Shown: positions 43,843-52,767 of the stretch, one piece after another
Layout of the letters: every line of letters begins with the position of its first letter
Numbering within the stretch: position 1 is the stretch's first letter
Assembly (NCBI RefSeq): GCF_002831665.1
Contig: NZ_CP025118.1
Coordinates: forward strand, 2,914,001 to 2,978,000
From: Lacinutrix sp. Bg11-31
GTDB lineage: Bacteria; Bacteroidota; Bacteroidia; Flavobacteriales; Flavobacteriaceae
DNA: 64,000 nucleotides
Direction of reading: 5' to 3'
Translations under genes and position numbers: made by a program
The notes under the pieces: model-generated
Seen by the model: only the letters and a program-made list of their open reading frames with translations
Databases searched by the model: none
What the model was told of the DNA's origin: nothing

Positions 43843-45534
43843 ATGCGTTGGACTTTAAAACCAAAACCCAATCTTGAAACTGTAAAATCCTTACAGTCTG
43901 CCTTACAAGTAGAAGAATCCATTGCAGCACTCTTAGTACAAAGAGGAATAGAAACTTACGAGCAAGCCAAAGATTTTTTTAGACCAAGCTTAAGTCATTT
44001 ACACGATCCTTTTTTAATGAAGGATATGCAAAAAGCAGTCGAGCGTATTGAAAAAGCGATAGTAAATAACGAGAATATATTGGTTTATGGCGATTATGAT
44101 GTAGATGGTACAACAGCAGTATCGTTAATGTCTTCGTATTTAAAAACCGAATACCCTAATGTTGCCACATACATTCCAGACCGTTATGGAGAAGGTTACG
44201 GTGTCTCTTTTCAAGGCATCGATTTTGCCGAAGACAATAATTTTACGCTAATTATTGCTTTAGATTGTGGTATAAAAGCAATTGATAAAGTCGCTTACGC
44301 GGAAGAAAAAAACATCGATTTTATAATTTGCGATCACCACAGGCCAGGAGATCAAATACCAAATGCAGTAGCCGTTTTAGATCCTAAACAAAACGATTGT
44401 AATTATCCTTATAATGAGCTTTGTGGCTGTGGTGTTGGTTTTAAACTAATACAAGCCTTAGCTTCTAGAAAAGGAAAAACGATTGAAGATTTAGTAGAAT
44501 ATCTCGATTTGGTAGCCACAGCAATAGGCGCAGATATTGTACCTATTACTGGCGAAAATAGAATTTTGGCTTATTTTGGTTTACAAGTTATTAACCAACA
44601 ACCAAGAGCTGGTTTTAAAGCGATAATAAATCAAATTAAAAAAGAAACACTAACTATTACAGATGTTGTATTTGTTATTGCGCCAAGAATAAATGCTGCT
44701 GGTAGAATGAAACATGGTCAATATGCGGTAGATTTATTAACCGAAACCAATGTTGAAGCAGCTGAGGTGTGCGCAAAAGAAATAGAAGATTTTAATACCG
44801 ATAGACGTGAAACAGATAGACAAATTACAATCGAAGCTCTCGAGCATATTGAAAAACAAAAAGAAAAGAAAAGGATTACTACTGTTGTTTATAGCAAAGA
44901 CTGGCATAAAGGTGTTATTGGTATTGTTGCTAGTAGATTAATAGAAACCTATTACAGACCAACATTAGTATTTACTAAAAGTGGCGATAAATTAGCCGCT
45001 TCTGCACGTTCTGTAAAAGGTTTCGACGTTTATAATGCGTTAGAGGCTTGCTCTGAACATATCGAGCAATTTGGAGGCCATAAATACGCTGCTGGTTTAA
45101 CACTTAAAGAAGAAAACTACGAAGCCTTTAAACAAAAGTTTGAAGAAGTAGTAGAGGCTACAATAGACAAAAGATTATTAACGCCAGAAATTACAATAGA
45201 TAGACAATTAGAATTAAACCAAATCGATGATAAATTAATGCGGATTATCCGCCAGTTTGCGCCTTTTGGACCAGGAAATATGTCGCCAGTTTTTATGAGC
45301 GATAATCTTAAAGATACTGGTTATGGTAAATGTGTTGGTGAAGACGATAAGCACTTACGAATTACCGTAAAACAACCCAATAGCAACCAGATAGTATGCA
45401 TCGGTTTTGGTTTAGGCGAAAGGCTAAGCCTTATTAAAGACAAAAAACCGTTTAAAGCGACTTATTCTATAGACGAAAACGAGTGGCAAGGTCATGTGTC
45501 TTTGCAATTGAAATTGCGAGATATACAGGAATAA
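43843..45534 (+). CDS. recJ: Single-stranded-DNA-specific exonuclease RecJ
   Basis: A 563-residue 5'-3' exonuclease of the DHH superfamily, used in RecF-pathway recombination and mismatch repair. The DHH motifs are visible: VYGDYDVDGTTAVSLM, ALDCGIKA, CDHHRPG, then DHHA1 features (KGVIGIVASRLIE, ASARSVKGFDVYNALEAC, QFGGHKYAAGLTL) and a carboxy OB-fold (APFGPGNMSPVF). Length is standard. It is followed closely (18 bases) by the MFS gene. Confidence 0.97.
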   Translation: MRWTLKPKPNLETVKSLQSALQVEESIAALLVQRGIETYEQAKDFFRPSLSHLHDPFLMKDMQKAVERIEKAIVNNENILVYGDYDVDGTTAVSLMSSYLKTEYPNVATYIPDRYGEGYGVSFQGIDFAEDNNFTLIIALDCGIKAIDKVAYAEEKNIDFIICDHHRPGDQIPNAVAVLDPKQNDCNYPYNELCGCGVGFKLIQALASRKGKTIEDLVEYLDLVATAIGADIVPITGENRILAYFGLQVINQQPRAGFKAIINQIKKETLTITDVVFVIAPRINAAGRMKHGQYAVDLLTETNVEAAEVCAKEIEDFNTDRRETDRQITIEALEHIEKQKEKKRITTVVYSKDWHKGVIGIVASRLIETYYRPTLVFTKSGDKLAASARSVKGFDVYNALEACSEHIEQFGGHKYAAGLTLKEENYEAFKQKFEEVVEATIDKRLLTPEITIDRQLELNQIDDKLMRIIRQFAPFGPGNMSPVFMSDNLKDTGYGKCVGEDDKHLRITVKQPNSNQIVCIGFGLGERLSLIKDKKPFKATYSIDENEWQGHVSLQLKLRDIQE

Positions 45535-45552
45535 AAACAGTGTTTTAATACA

Positions 45553-46827
45553 ATGAATAAAATTAAAAACGATCCCTACGCAGCATTGCGTTTTAAAGAA
45601 TTTAATACCTTTTTAACCATGCGTTTTTTCTTAGTTTTTGCATGGTCTATGCAATTTATTGTTATAGAATGGCAGGTGTATGCTTTAACTAAAGATCCTT
45701 TATCTCTTGGTATTATTGGTTTAATGGAAATTATTCCGGCTTTTACTATGGCATTATTTGCTGGACACATTGTCGATCAGCGCGAAAAACGAAATCTACT
45801 AGCTATTTGTTTAGCAGCTTTTTCTATTATAAGTTTTGCTTTGTTTTGGCTTACTTCAGGAACTGTTTCTCAAACGTGGTCTAAAACCAGTTTGTTATAT
45901 TCTATTTATGCTTTAGTCTTTTTTGGTGGTTTTTTACGCTCGTTTTTTGGGCCAACTATTTTTTCTTTGGTGGCTTTAATTGTACCCAAAAAAATCTATC
46001 CTAATGCAGCAACTTGGAATAGTTCTACCTGGCAAATGTCGCGTGTTTTAGGTGTTGCTTTTGCAGGTTTTTCTATTGGTTGGATTGGTGTACATTGGTC
46101 GTTATGCATTGTTTTTTGTTTAGTAATGGTAGCACTAGCTATGGTGTTTCAGATTTCTAAAAAGCCAATATTAAACCCTAAAATAGGTGAGCCTATTATG
46201 CAAAGTTTAAAAGAAGGCGTTAGTTTTGTGTTTAAAACAAAAGCAATATTAGGTGCTTTAACGTTAGATATGGTTTCTGTTTTATTTGGTGGAGCAGTAG
46301 CACTTTTAGCTGTTTTTGCAGAAGATATTTTAAAAGTAGGACCACAAGGTTTTGGGATTTTAGTAGCAGCACCTTCTGTTGGTGCTTTTTTAACTATGTT
46401 AGTTACAGCTTATATTCCAATTAGTAAAAATGCAGGTATGAAATTGCTTGTCGCTATTTTTGGTTTTGGTGTTTGTATTATTGTATTTGGTTTATCTTCT
46501 ATATTTTGGATTTCTGTAGTAGCATTGTTTTTTAGTGGTGTAACAGATGGTGTTTCTATGGTGATTAGGCAAACCATCCTTCAGCTAAAAACGCCAGATC
46601 ATATGCGTGGTCGAGTATCTTCAGTAAACTCTATGTTTGTTGGTTCGTCTAACGAGTTAGGAGCTTTTGAAAGTGGTGTAACTGCAAAGCTTATGGGAAC
46701 AGCAACTGCTGTTGTTTTTGGAGGTGCAATGACGTTAATTACCGTAGTAACTACAGGAATTGTATCGCCTTCATTTAGAAAATTAGACCTTACAAAAGAT
46801 TTCGAGGAACACGAAAAAGAAGAGTGA
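45553..46827 (+). CDS. MFS transporter
   Basis: A 424-residue major-facilitator protein with about 11-12 helices. The conserved A-motif-like loop reads GHIVDQREKRNLLAI. It resembles the MFS_3 enterobactin/antibiotic exporter type common in Bacteroidota, but the substrate is not known. It lies 18 bases after recJ, and its stop is two bases from the converging sulfatase stop. Confidence 0.82.
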   Translation: MNKIKNDPYAALRFKEFNTFLTMRFFLVFAWSMQFIVIEWQVYALTKDPLSLGIIGLMEIIPAFTMALFAGHIVDQREKRNLLAICLAAFSIISFALFWLTSGTVSQTWSKTSLLYSIYALVFFGGFLRSFFGPTIFSLVALIVPKKIYPNAATWNSSTWQMSRVLGVAFAGFSIGWIGVHWSLCIVFCLVMVALAMVFQISKKPILNPKIGEPIMQSLKEGVSFVFKTKAILGALTLDMVSVLFGGAVALLAVFAEDILKVGPQGFGILVAAPSVGAFLTMLVTAYIPISKNAGMKLLVAIFGFGVCIIVFGLSSIFWISVVALFFSGVTDGVSMVIRQTILQLKTPDHMRGRVSSVNSMFVGSSNELGAFESGVTAKLMGTATAVVFGGAMTLITVVTTGIVSPSFRKLDLTKDFEEHEKEE

Positions 46828-46829
46828 AT

Positions 46830-48149
46830 TTAATTTCTAATAGAAATTAACTCTGCCAATAATTCATCTTTTATTGTAGCATCTTCAGTACTTAATGGTA
46901 ATTGAGTTGTACTTAATAAATTAGGGTTTTCAAATTCATTATTTATTAAATTATATAAAGCCTCAGAGCCATCATCAAACAAAATGTATTTGTGTGTAGC
47001 ATTTCTAATGGTATAATCTGAACCACCAGAATCATTTCCAATTTCAGTATAAGTATAATCTCTTTTTTCAGCAGTAGTTGTAGACAATAAATCTATAAAG
47101 CTTTTACTATCATTAACTTCTGTAGTATTAGTTCCTGCAATATTTGCTATGGTTGCAAACAAATCTGTAGTATTTAATAAAGCATCTTCACTGGTGTTTA
47201 TACGTGATATATCTTTGCCGGAAATAATCATTGGCACATTAACGCCACCTTGGTAAACGGTTCCTTTTGCACGAAAACTATTATACTCTTGCACAACTTG
47301 ATTTGGCGTGCCGTTATCTCCAATAAAAATAAAGACGGTATTTGCCTTTTCTTCCTCTGGTAGCGATGCAATAAAGCGTCCCATTTCTGTATCTAAAGCC
47401 TCCAACATTGCTAAATAGTATGGCAACGGATTTGCATTTATGCTTGCATCGTCTGTTGGTAAAACACCTTGAGAATGTAAATTATCTGGTGGTAAGTGAA
47501 ATGGTGTATGTGGCGCGTTATAAGCCAACCATAAAAACCAAGGTTGTGTTTGTTGGTTTACCCAATCTATTGCTAAATCTGTAAATTTTGTTGTTGTATA
47601 TTCTGTTGAATTTGTTGTTTGTCCGTTTTCAGTTAAATTCCAATTGGTGTAAGACTGTACACCTCCATTTAATAAACCTGCATAATAATCAATTCCCATA
47701 TCTGTTGGATGATTTGCGCTATTCGATAAATGCCATTTGCCAATAACAGCGTGGCTATACGTATTTCCAGTATTATTATCTAAATAACTTTGCAAAGAGG
47801 TCTCACTGGTTGAGAGTTCGTCTCCAACTTTCAAAATATTAGTTCTAAAACCATATTTACCTGTAATAATGCTAGATCGTGTTGGTGTGCAAACAGGATT
47901 CGACCATAAATTATTAAACCGAATACCATTATTTATCATGCTTTGTAAATTAGGCATGTTTGGTTTTGTATTTCCAATAGTGTAACCAGGAGTTGCGTCT
48001 AAACCCATATCATCTGCAATAATTAGTACAATATTTGGCTTTGAAGTATTGGTTTCTGAAGGCGTTTCTGTAACTATTTTATCGTCGTTTCCACAAGAAA
48101 AGAGTGTTACCATGAAAAATAATGAAGCAAATATTTGTTTGGTTTTCAT
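46830..48149 (-). CDS. Sulfatase lipoprotein (arylsulfatase type)
   Basis: A 439-residue type I sulfatase. The lipoprotein signal ends with LFSCG (Cys19). The metal site starts with VLIIADDMGLDA; the formylglycine site is CTPTR (Cys87), the C-x-P-x-R pattern that needs an anaerobic-type or FGE maturase, which is not in this window. Further motifs are GKWHLS, PHTPFHLP and FIGDNGTPN. Flavobacterial members often remove sulfate from algal polysaccharides, but there is no SusC/D or glycoside hydrolase beside it. Confidence 0.88.
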   Translation of the reverse strand: MKTKQIFASLFFMVTLFSCGNDDKIVTETPSETNTSKPNIVLIIADDMGLDATPGYTIGNTKPNMPNLQSMINNGIRFNNLWSNPVCTPTRSSIITGKYGFRTNILKVGDELSTSETSLQSYLDNNTGNTYSHAVIGKWHLSNSANHPTDMGIDYYAGLLNGGVQSYTNWNLTENGQTTNSTEYTTTKFTDLAIDWVNQQTQPWFLWLAYNAPHTPFHLPPDNLHSQGVLPTDDASINANPLPYYLAMLEALDTEMGRFIASLPEEEKANTVFIFIGDNGTPNQVVQEYNSFRAKGTVYQGGVNVPMIISGKDISRINTSEDALLNTTDLFATIANIAGTNTTEVNDSKSFIDLLSTTTAEKRDYTYTEIGNDSGGSDYTIRNATHKYILFDDGSEALYNLINNEFENPNLLSTTQLPLSTEDATIKDELLAELISIRN

Positions 48150-48305
48150 AAACTAAGTTTAGGTTAAGACTCTAAAATTGAGCAATAGTTTAATATTAAG
48201 GAATTAATCTACTCAGGTTTTCTTCTTGATTAATGTGATATGTAATGTTTTTTCATTTTCTAATACATAATAAACAATACAATAGACATTAAATTCAAAT
48301 TCTCT

Positions 48306-48313
48306 TATATTTG
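48306..48313 (+). promoter_or_regulatory. -7 element that fixes the start of the peptidoglycan-binding protein
   Basis: TATATTTG, exact consensus, 39 bases before the ATG at 48353. It overlaps a TTG start option at 48311, which is therefore unlikely. Confidence 0.55.
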
Positions 48314-48352
48314 TATATAGCTAACGAAATCGTTTATTCAATTAAAGGACTA

Positions 48353-49012
48353 ATGAAAAAAATTCTTCTCTTTATACTTGCTGTTATTATTCTAATTTTT
48401 GGGTATTCTCAATACAAAGAATATCAACGTTTTCATCCTGAAAATGCAAACATAAAAGCGTCTGAAAACATAGACCTAAACTACCACAGTCAAGAAACTG
48501 TTTATAATTATTATGATGCTTTAGAAGCTGTAAATAATTACATGCAAATGCAATGGAGTGCCAACAGTATAGATGTTAGAAGCCCAGAGAATGATGATGC
48601 GGAAACAACTTTGGCAGTTTTAGAATATGGACGAAAAGTAGCGAAAGCAAATTACTATAAAGCTATTTTAGAAGCATCTAAAACGTTTAAAAATAAAGGT
48701 TTAACTAATGAAGAGATTAAATTATTTGAAATAAAAGGTGTTTCTATAACTGAACATAATAAAGAAGAAATGTCTTTAAAAGAAAAACAACTATTACTAA
48801 ATATGATGCCACAAAAAGCTTTGTATTCGGGTGAGAAAAGCGCTTTTATTTATGAAATGCAAAAGCTTTTGGTTAAAAAAGGTTATGACATTTCTGTAGA
48901 TGGTGTTTATCAAACTATTACATCTGAGGCACTTAAAGGCTTTGAAGAAAAAAACAACTTGTTCCCAGATGGTAAAATTGATTTAAAGACTTTAGATTTA
49001 TTACTAAAATAA
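48353..49012 (+). CDS. Membrane-anchored protein with PG_binding_1-type domain
   Basis: A 219-residue protein from MKKILLFILAVIILIFGYSQYKE. Residues 1-22 form a membrane anchor or signal. Residues about 155-219 are a peptidoglycan-binding-like three-helix domain (FIYEMQKLLVKKGYDISVDGVYQ, SEALKGFEEKNNLFPDGKIDLKTLDLLLK). The middle has no recognised domain. I infer a cell-wall-bound envelope protein. It is divergent from the sulfatase gene. Confidence 0.7.
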   Translation: MKKILLFILAVIILIFGYSQYKEYQRFHPENANIKASENIDLNYHSQETVYNYYDALEAVNNYMQMQWSANSIDVRSPENDDAETTLAVLEYGRKVAKANYYKAILEASKTFKNKGLTNEEIKLFEIKGVSITEHNKEEMSLKEKQLLLNMMPQKALYSGEKSAFIYEMQKLLVKKGYDISVDGVYQTITSEALKGFEEKNNLFPDGKIDLKTLDLLLK

Positions 49013-49093
49013 ATGACTATATTTAGCATTCTAAATTAGAGATTATTGCCCATAATTTTTTAATGATAAAAACCTATAACACTGACAACTAAA

Positions 49094-49789
49094 GTGATTT
49101 TTAAAAACCTAGCATTAATGTTAGGTGGATTTAGTATAGTTATTTCATTGACAACATATAGCTGGCTAGAGTTTTACTCTAAACCGTTATTTCATGCTGT
49201 TCTATTAATTGCTTACAGTCTTTTGTCAAAAAAGATTAAGCCTTTATTTTATTTGTTTTATTTAAGCGCTATGGCTGTAGAGTATATGGCTAAATCTACT
49301 ATTGTTTTTAATATTCTTTGGGTTGTATTGGGATATACAATATGCTTCTCTAGTGGTATTATATTATTATTTCCATTATTAAAAAAAGGAAAACTAAGGC
49401 TTAAAGGTGTAAACCGGATCTTTGTTTTAATAGTAATTACATCTTTGGGTTATATTATTCTCTCTACTTATATAACGTTTCTTAGTGAGCTTAATACTAG
49501 CTTATTTTTTGCTTCTGGATTACTTCCGTTTACAGCTTTTTTAGCGAGTTGTTTTTATATTACCTCTGTATACAATCACCCTAATAGTATTTATTTGTTT
49601 TTAACAGGTATTGGATATAGTATAACGTGTCTTCTTGGTCTTATTATTTTGGCTTTACAAGTGCAAAATGTGATGCTTTCGGGGCTTCTAAATTTAAGCG
49701 AATTAATAGCTCAATTTTGTTTTGTCTTTTTTATGATTGATTTTAACGAAGTACTTAACAATAGAGATATTATTGCTTTAGAAGATTAG
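49094..49789 (+). CDS. Multi-pass membrane protein, possibly YhhN-like
   Basis: A 231-residue hydrophobic protein with about eight predicted helices and a GTG start (the alternative ATG is at residue 9). The early YSKPLFHAVLLIAYSLL has the K-P-L that marks the YhhN/lysoplasmalogenase family, but overall similarity by eye is modest. The role is unknown. It follows the peptidoglycan-binding protein by 81 bases and overlaps the stop of the LpxH-like gene by four bases. Confidence 0.55.
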   Translation: MIFKNLALMLGGFSIVISLTTYSWLEFYSKPLFHAVLLIAYSLLSKKIKPLFYLFYLSAMAVEYMAKSTIVFNILWVVLGYTICFSSGIILLFPLLKKGKLRLKGVNRIFVLIVITSLGYIILSTYITFLSELNTSLFFASGLLPFTAFLASCFYITSVYNHPNSIYLFLTGIGYSITCLLGLIILALQVQNVMLSGLLNLSELIAQFCFVFFMIDFNEVLNNRDIIALED

Positions 49790-50538
49790 TACTCTTTTAA
49801 CTCCAACGTTTCACCATCGAAAACACCATAAGTATAATAGCTAACCCAATCGCCAAGGTTTACGTATCTTGAATTTTCATTTAATTTTATATCTAAAGGT
49901 AAATGTCTGTGTCCGAAAATAAAGAAATCCCTGTGTTTGGTTTCTAGTTTGCGTTTGCAGTATTGTGCTAGCCACTCGTTGTCTTCTCCTAAAAACTTAG
50001 CATCGTCGTCTCCAGAAATCATTTTATTTTTAACCGAAAGATGTTGTGCTAAACGAATTCCAATATCTGGGTGTAACCATCTATATAACCATTTAGAAAT
50101 AGGATTGGTAAATACTTTTTTCATGCGTTTATAGCCTTTGTCTCCAGGACCTAAGCCGTCTCCATGACCAATAAAAAAAGTAGTATTGTTAAAAGTGTAT
50201 TCTTGTGGTTTGTGGTAAACAGGTATGTTTAGTTCTTCTTCAAAATAGCCATTCATCCATAGGTCGTGATTACCAACAAAGTAATGTATTGGTATTCCGG
50301 AGTCGCTTATTTCGGCTAATTTACCAAGTGTTCTAGTGAACCCTTTTGGAATTACGGTTTTGTATTCCATCCACATATCGAACAAATCGCCAAGTAAAAA
50401 AATCACAGCTGCGTCTTCTTTTATCTCATCTAACCAAGCAACAAATTTTTGTTCACGTGGAAAGGATTGCTCTTTTGTAGGAGCACCTAAATGATTGTCT
50501 GAAGCGAAATATATTTTCTTTCCTTTTGGAATTTGCAT
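49786..50538 (-). CDS. UDP-2,3-diacylglucosamine pyrophosphatase-like metallophosphoesterase (LpxH-like)
   Basis: A 250-residue calcineurin-type metallophosphoesterase. The five metal motifs are FASDNHLG, LLGDLFDMW, FVGNHDLWM, IGHGDGLG and FGHRHLP. The length and the order fit the LpxH family that removes UMP from UDP-diacylglucosamine in lipid A synthesis; no other lpx gene is near. Its upstream sequence (GTTATATTTACAA, then C and ATG) is the same as that of the ABC ATPase gene, so a very short or absent leader is possible. Confidence 0.85.
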   Translation of the reverse strand: MQIPKGKKIYFASDNHLGAPTKEQSFPREQKFVAWLDEIKEDAAVIFLLGDLFDMWMEYKTVIPKGFTRTLGKLAEISDSGIPIHYFVGNHDLWMNGYFEEELNIPVYHKPQEYTFNNTTFFIGHGDGLGPGDKGYKRMKKVFTNPISKWLYRWLHPDIGIRLAQHLSVKNKMISGDDDAKFLGEDNEWLAQYCKRKLETKHRDFFIFGHRHLPLDIKLNENSRYVNLGDWVSYYTYGVFDGETLELKEY

Positions 50539-50554
50539 GTTGTAAATATAACTA

Positions 50555-50574
50555 ATTCCTGCGAAGGCAGGAAT
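50555..50574. repeat. ATTCCTGC-GAAG-GCAGGAAT hairpin repeat
   Basis: A perfect eight-base stem with a GAAG loop directly before the LpxH-like gene. This short hairpin family is widespread in Bacteroidota gaps. Confidence 0.5.
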
Positions 50575-50625
50575 CTCTTAGTAGATTTGCGATGTCTTTT
50601 TGTTTGGTTGAAAACATAGTATATG

Positions 50626-50745
50626 AGCGCGTTAAGGATTGTAACGGCATCCTTTTTTTTTTTTTTTGAGATCTTAAATTAAGTTTGAGACTGTTCCTTA
50701 GAAAAAAAAGATATAGTGTAAAGCCTGACCTTTAGGTAACGCCCT
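50626..50745 (+). repeat. Bipartite dispersed intergenic repeat, copy C
   Basis: Same modules as copies A and B: GAGCGCGTTAAGGATTG..GGCATCC followed by 15 T, then AAAAAAAAGATATAGTG, AAAGCCTG, a short hairpin (GACCTTTAGGT) and AACGCCC. It fills the gap between the queD stop and the LpxH-like start, and lies opposite to both genes. Confidence 0.75.
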
Positions 50746-50751
50746 AATTAT

Positions 50752-51204
50752 TTAACTGTTTTCACTAGCATACCACTCGGCATACGAACTATCCGTTTCC
50801 TGAAGTTTTAAGGAGTGTAATTGTATGTTTTTTGGTAAACGGTTTTTAATTTTTTTAGCAAAATCAATAACCATCATTTCACTTGTTGGTTGGTAATCTA
50901 CTAGTAAAACGTTGTGACCTCTGTCTTTAAGTTCTTTTGCAAGCTCTACATGTGGTGTGTTTTTGTTAAAAACGGTTGCATGATCGAAGACGTTTACTAT
51001 TTCTTCTTTTACTATTTTTTTAAGATCTGTAAAGTCGATAACCATCCCAAATTTAACGTTTGTGTTATCAGAAATTGGCTTACCAAAAACGGTTACAGAG
51101 AGTTTGTAACTATGTCCATGAACGTTTTTACATTTTCCATCGTAACCATAAAGTGCGTGGCCAGTTTCGAATGAAAAAAGCTTAGTTATACGAATGTTTC
51201 CCAT
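50752..51204 (-). CDS. queD: 6-carboxytetrahydropterin synthase (QueD/6-pyruvoyl tetrahydropterin synthase family)
   Basis: A 150-residue enzyme. The zinc histidines and the catalytic cysteine are visible as FETGHALYG (His16) and GKCKNVHGHSYKL (Cys25, His29, His31). The carboxy LKLQETDSSYAEWY carries the substrate Glu. QueD makes 6-carboxytetrahydropterin on the way to queuosine; the related PTPS makes biopterin precursors, and the sequence alone cannot fully separate them. Its ATG overlaps the stop of a 33-codon gene as TAATG. Confidence 0.9.
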   Translation of the reverse strand: MGNIRITKLFSFETGHALYGYDGKCKNVHGHSYKLSVTVFGKPISDNTNVKFGMVIDFTDLKKIVKEEIVNVFDHATVFNKNTPHVELAKELKDRGHNVLLVDYQPTSEMMVIDFAKKIKNRLPKNIQLHSLKLQETDSSYAEWYASENS

Positions 51205-51305
51205 TATCTACGGTTTTTGTATCTATTATATATATATATTATAATGATAATAAAGGCGAGGATGGCGAAAAAACCACTGCCTCCTAAAAAGTTTAATATT
51301 TCCAT
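51204..51305 (-). CDS. 33-residue single-helix membrane peptide coupled to queD
   Basis: A short frame not listed among longer ones. It begins MEILNFLGGSGFFAILAF, continues as an Ile/Tyr-rich membrane helix (residues about 10-26) and ends with a basic tail (NRYKNRR). Its stop codon (TAA at 51206-51204) overlaps the queD ATG as TAATG, a coupling signal. It lies 37 bases after the MATE pump gene. Single-helix size with a basic tail fits a small regulator or accessory peptide, but I do not recognise a family. Confidence 0.6.
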   Translation of the reverse strand: MEILNFLGGSGFFAILAFIIIIIYIYNRYKNRR

Positions 51306-51342
51306 TTTTTTTATTTTAATGAGTTTTAAGCTCGCTCCAAAG

Positions 51343-52677
51343 TTAATTCTTTTGTGATAGTGGTAAAAATTCTTTTCTAAATTTTATGATTAATGGAAGC
51401 CCACGAACAGTAATCCAAAATGTTAGTGCTATAAAAATACCTGTTAACTTTAGATTGTATTGGTCTAAAATGTAGAGTGTGGGTAAGAAAACGGCAAATG
51501 TAGCTATTAATAAAAGGTTTCTTAAGTCTGCCATCTTGCCGAGCCCTTTAAACATGCCGTCGAAGATAAATGCTAATGCACACAATGGTTGCATAGCTAA
51601 AACAATCCAGAAAACGCTATAAAATTGTTCTAAAACTTCGGGTTCTTTAATAAAGATTCTTCCTATTTGGTAGTAAAATAATGCTCCTAAAATAGCGATA
51701 ATTAATCCTATTGCGATGCCATATCTTATAAGACTGTTACTTAAAGAGATGAGTTTGCCATATTCTTTTCCGCCAACTAATTTACCAGACAAAATATTAC
51801 CAGCACTTGCATAACCGTCTATTAAAAAGGCTCCTAAAAACCATAAGTTTATTGCTATTGTGTAGGCTGCAATATATTCTTTACCATAACCTGTAGCAAA
51901 GCGTGTGGCAAAATATAAGGTAACGTTTAAAGCTATGGTTCTTATTATTAAATTGGCAATCATTAATAAAAAGCGATTCATTTCTTTATTAAAAGGAAAG
52001 CTAAAAGTTAGAGGAATATCTGTTTTTTTAAGAAGGTAATATGCAGATAGTAAGGCCATTAAAAACTGAGCAATTACACTTGCATAAGCTGCGCCTTGAA
52101 TATGCATTGCTGGAATAATATCTAAAATACCATAAACCAATGCGTAATCTAAAATAACGTTTGCTATTGCTCCAATTATAGCAATTACCATTGGGTAATA
52201 AGTGTTTTGCAAACCTCTAAATGCTCCAAAAACAGCAATGGTAAATAGTGTAAATGGGAAGCCAAAAACACGAATGTTATAGTAGTCTACGGAATAGTCT
52301 AGAATTAGATTTTCGGCATTATAAAGTTTAAAAATGGATTCGGCAAAAGGATAAGTGGCCATAATAATTAAGATGCTTAACGAGGTAATAATAAAAATGG
52401 CTTGAGCTGGTAGATTTTTAATTTCGTCTAATTTATTTGCTCCTAAATATTGCGAAACTATAGACGAAATAGCACTTCTGGTTTGTCCAAACACCCAAAT
52501 TAACATGGATAAAAAGGTAGAAACAATACCAACTGCTGCAAGAGATTCTGTAGCATTAAAATCCACATTTCCAATAATAGCCGCATCTGTTAGAGAGAGT
52601 ATAGGTTCAGAAACACCTGCAATAAGTGCTGGAATAGCTAATTTGTTTATATGTTTTAAGCTAATATTAGTACTCAA
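51343..52677 (-). CDS. MATE family efflux transporter
   Basis: A 444-residue protein with twelve predicted helices in two pseudo-symmetric halves. It starts MSTNISLKHINKLAIPALIAGVSEPILSLTDAAIIGN, the MATE pattern with the P-x-L/I-x-G and D-T/D-A-A-I-I-G motif. The second half begins near RFLLMIANLIIRTIALN. It is of the DinF type, and probably exports a cationic or unknown compound with sodium or protons. Gene order MATE, 33-residue peptide, queD is co-directional with short gaps. Confidence 0.88.
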   Translation of the reverse strand: MSTNISLKHINKLAIPALIAGVSEPILSLTDAAIIGNVDFNATESLAAVGIVSTFLSMLIWVFGQTRSAISSIVSQYLGANKLDEIKNLPAQAIFIITSLSILIIMATYPFAESIFKLYNAENLILDYSVDYYNIRVFGFPFTLFTIAVFGAFRGLQNTYYPMVIAIIGAIANVILDYALVYGILDIIPAMHIQGAAYASVIAQFLMALLSAYYLLKKTDIPLTFSFPFNKEMNRFLLMIANLIIRTIALNVTLYFATRFATGYGKEYIAAYTIAINLWFLGAFLIDGYASAGNILSGKLVGGKEYGKLISLSNSLIRYGIAIGLIIAILGALFYYQIGRIFIKEPEVLEQFYSVFWIVLAMQPLCALAFIFDGMFKGLGKMADLRNLLLIATFAVFLPTLYILDQYNLKLTGIFIALTFWITVRGLPLIIKFRKEFLPLSQKN

Positions 52678-52731
52678 GATAGATTATATTTTTAGATAAG
52701 ACGAAGGTCGTAAGATTTAGTATAAAAACTG

Positions 52732-52739
52732 TATTTTTG
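52732..52739 (+). promoter_or_regulatory. -7 promoter element for the universal stress protein gene
   Basis: TATTTTTG, exact consensus, 28 bases before the start codon. Confidence 0.5.
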
Positions 52740-52767
52740 CACCATAAATACTCTTAATAAAAACACC

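Noticed and set aside
50653..50667. Run of 15 T as a frameshift or phase-variable tract
   Set aside because: It is in the non-coding repeat copy C and not in a gene; it is more likely part of the repeat's T-run, and length may be uncertain.
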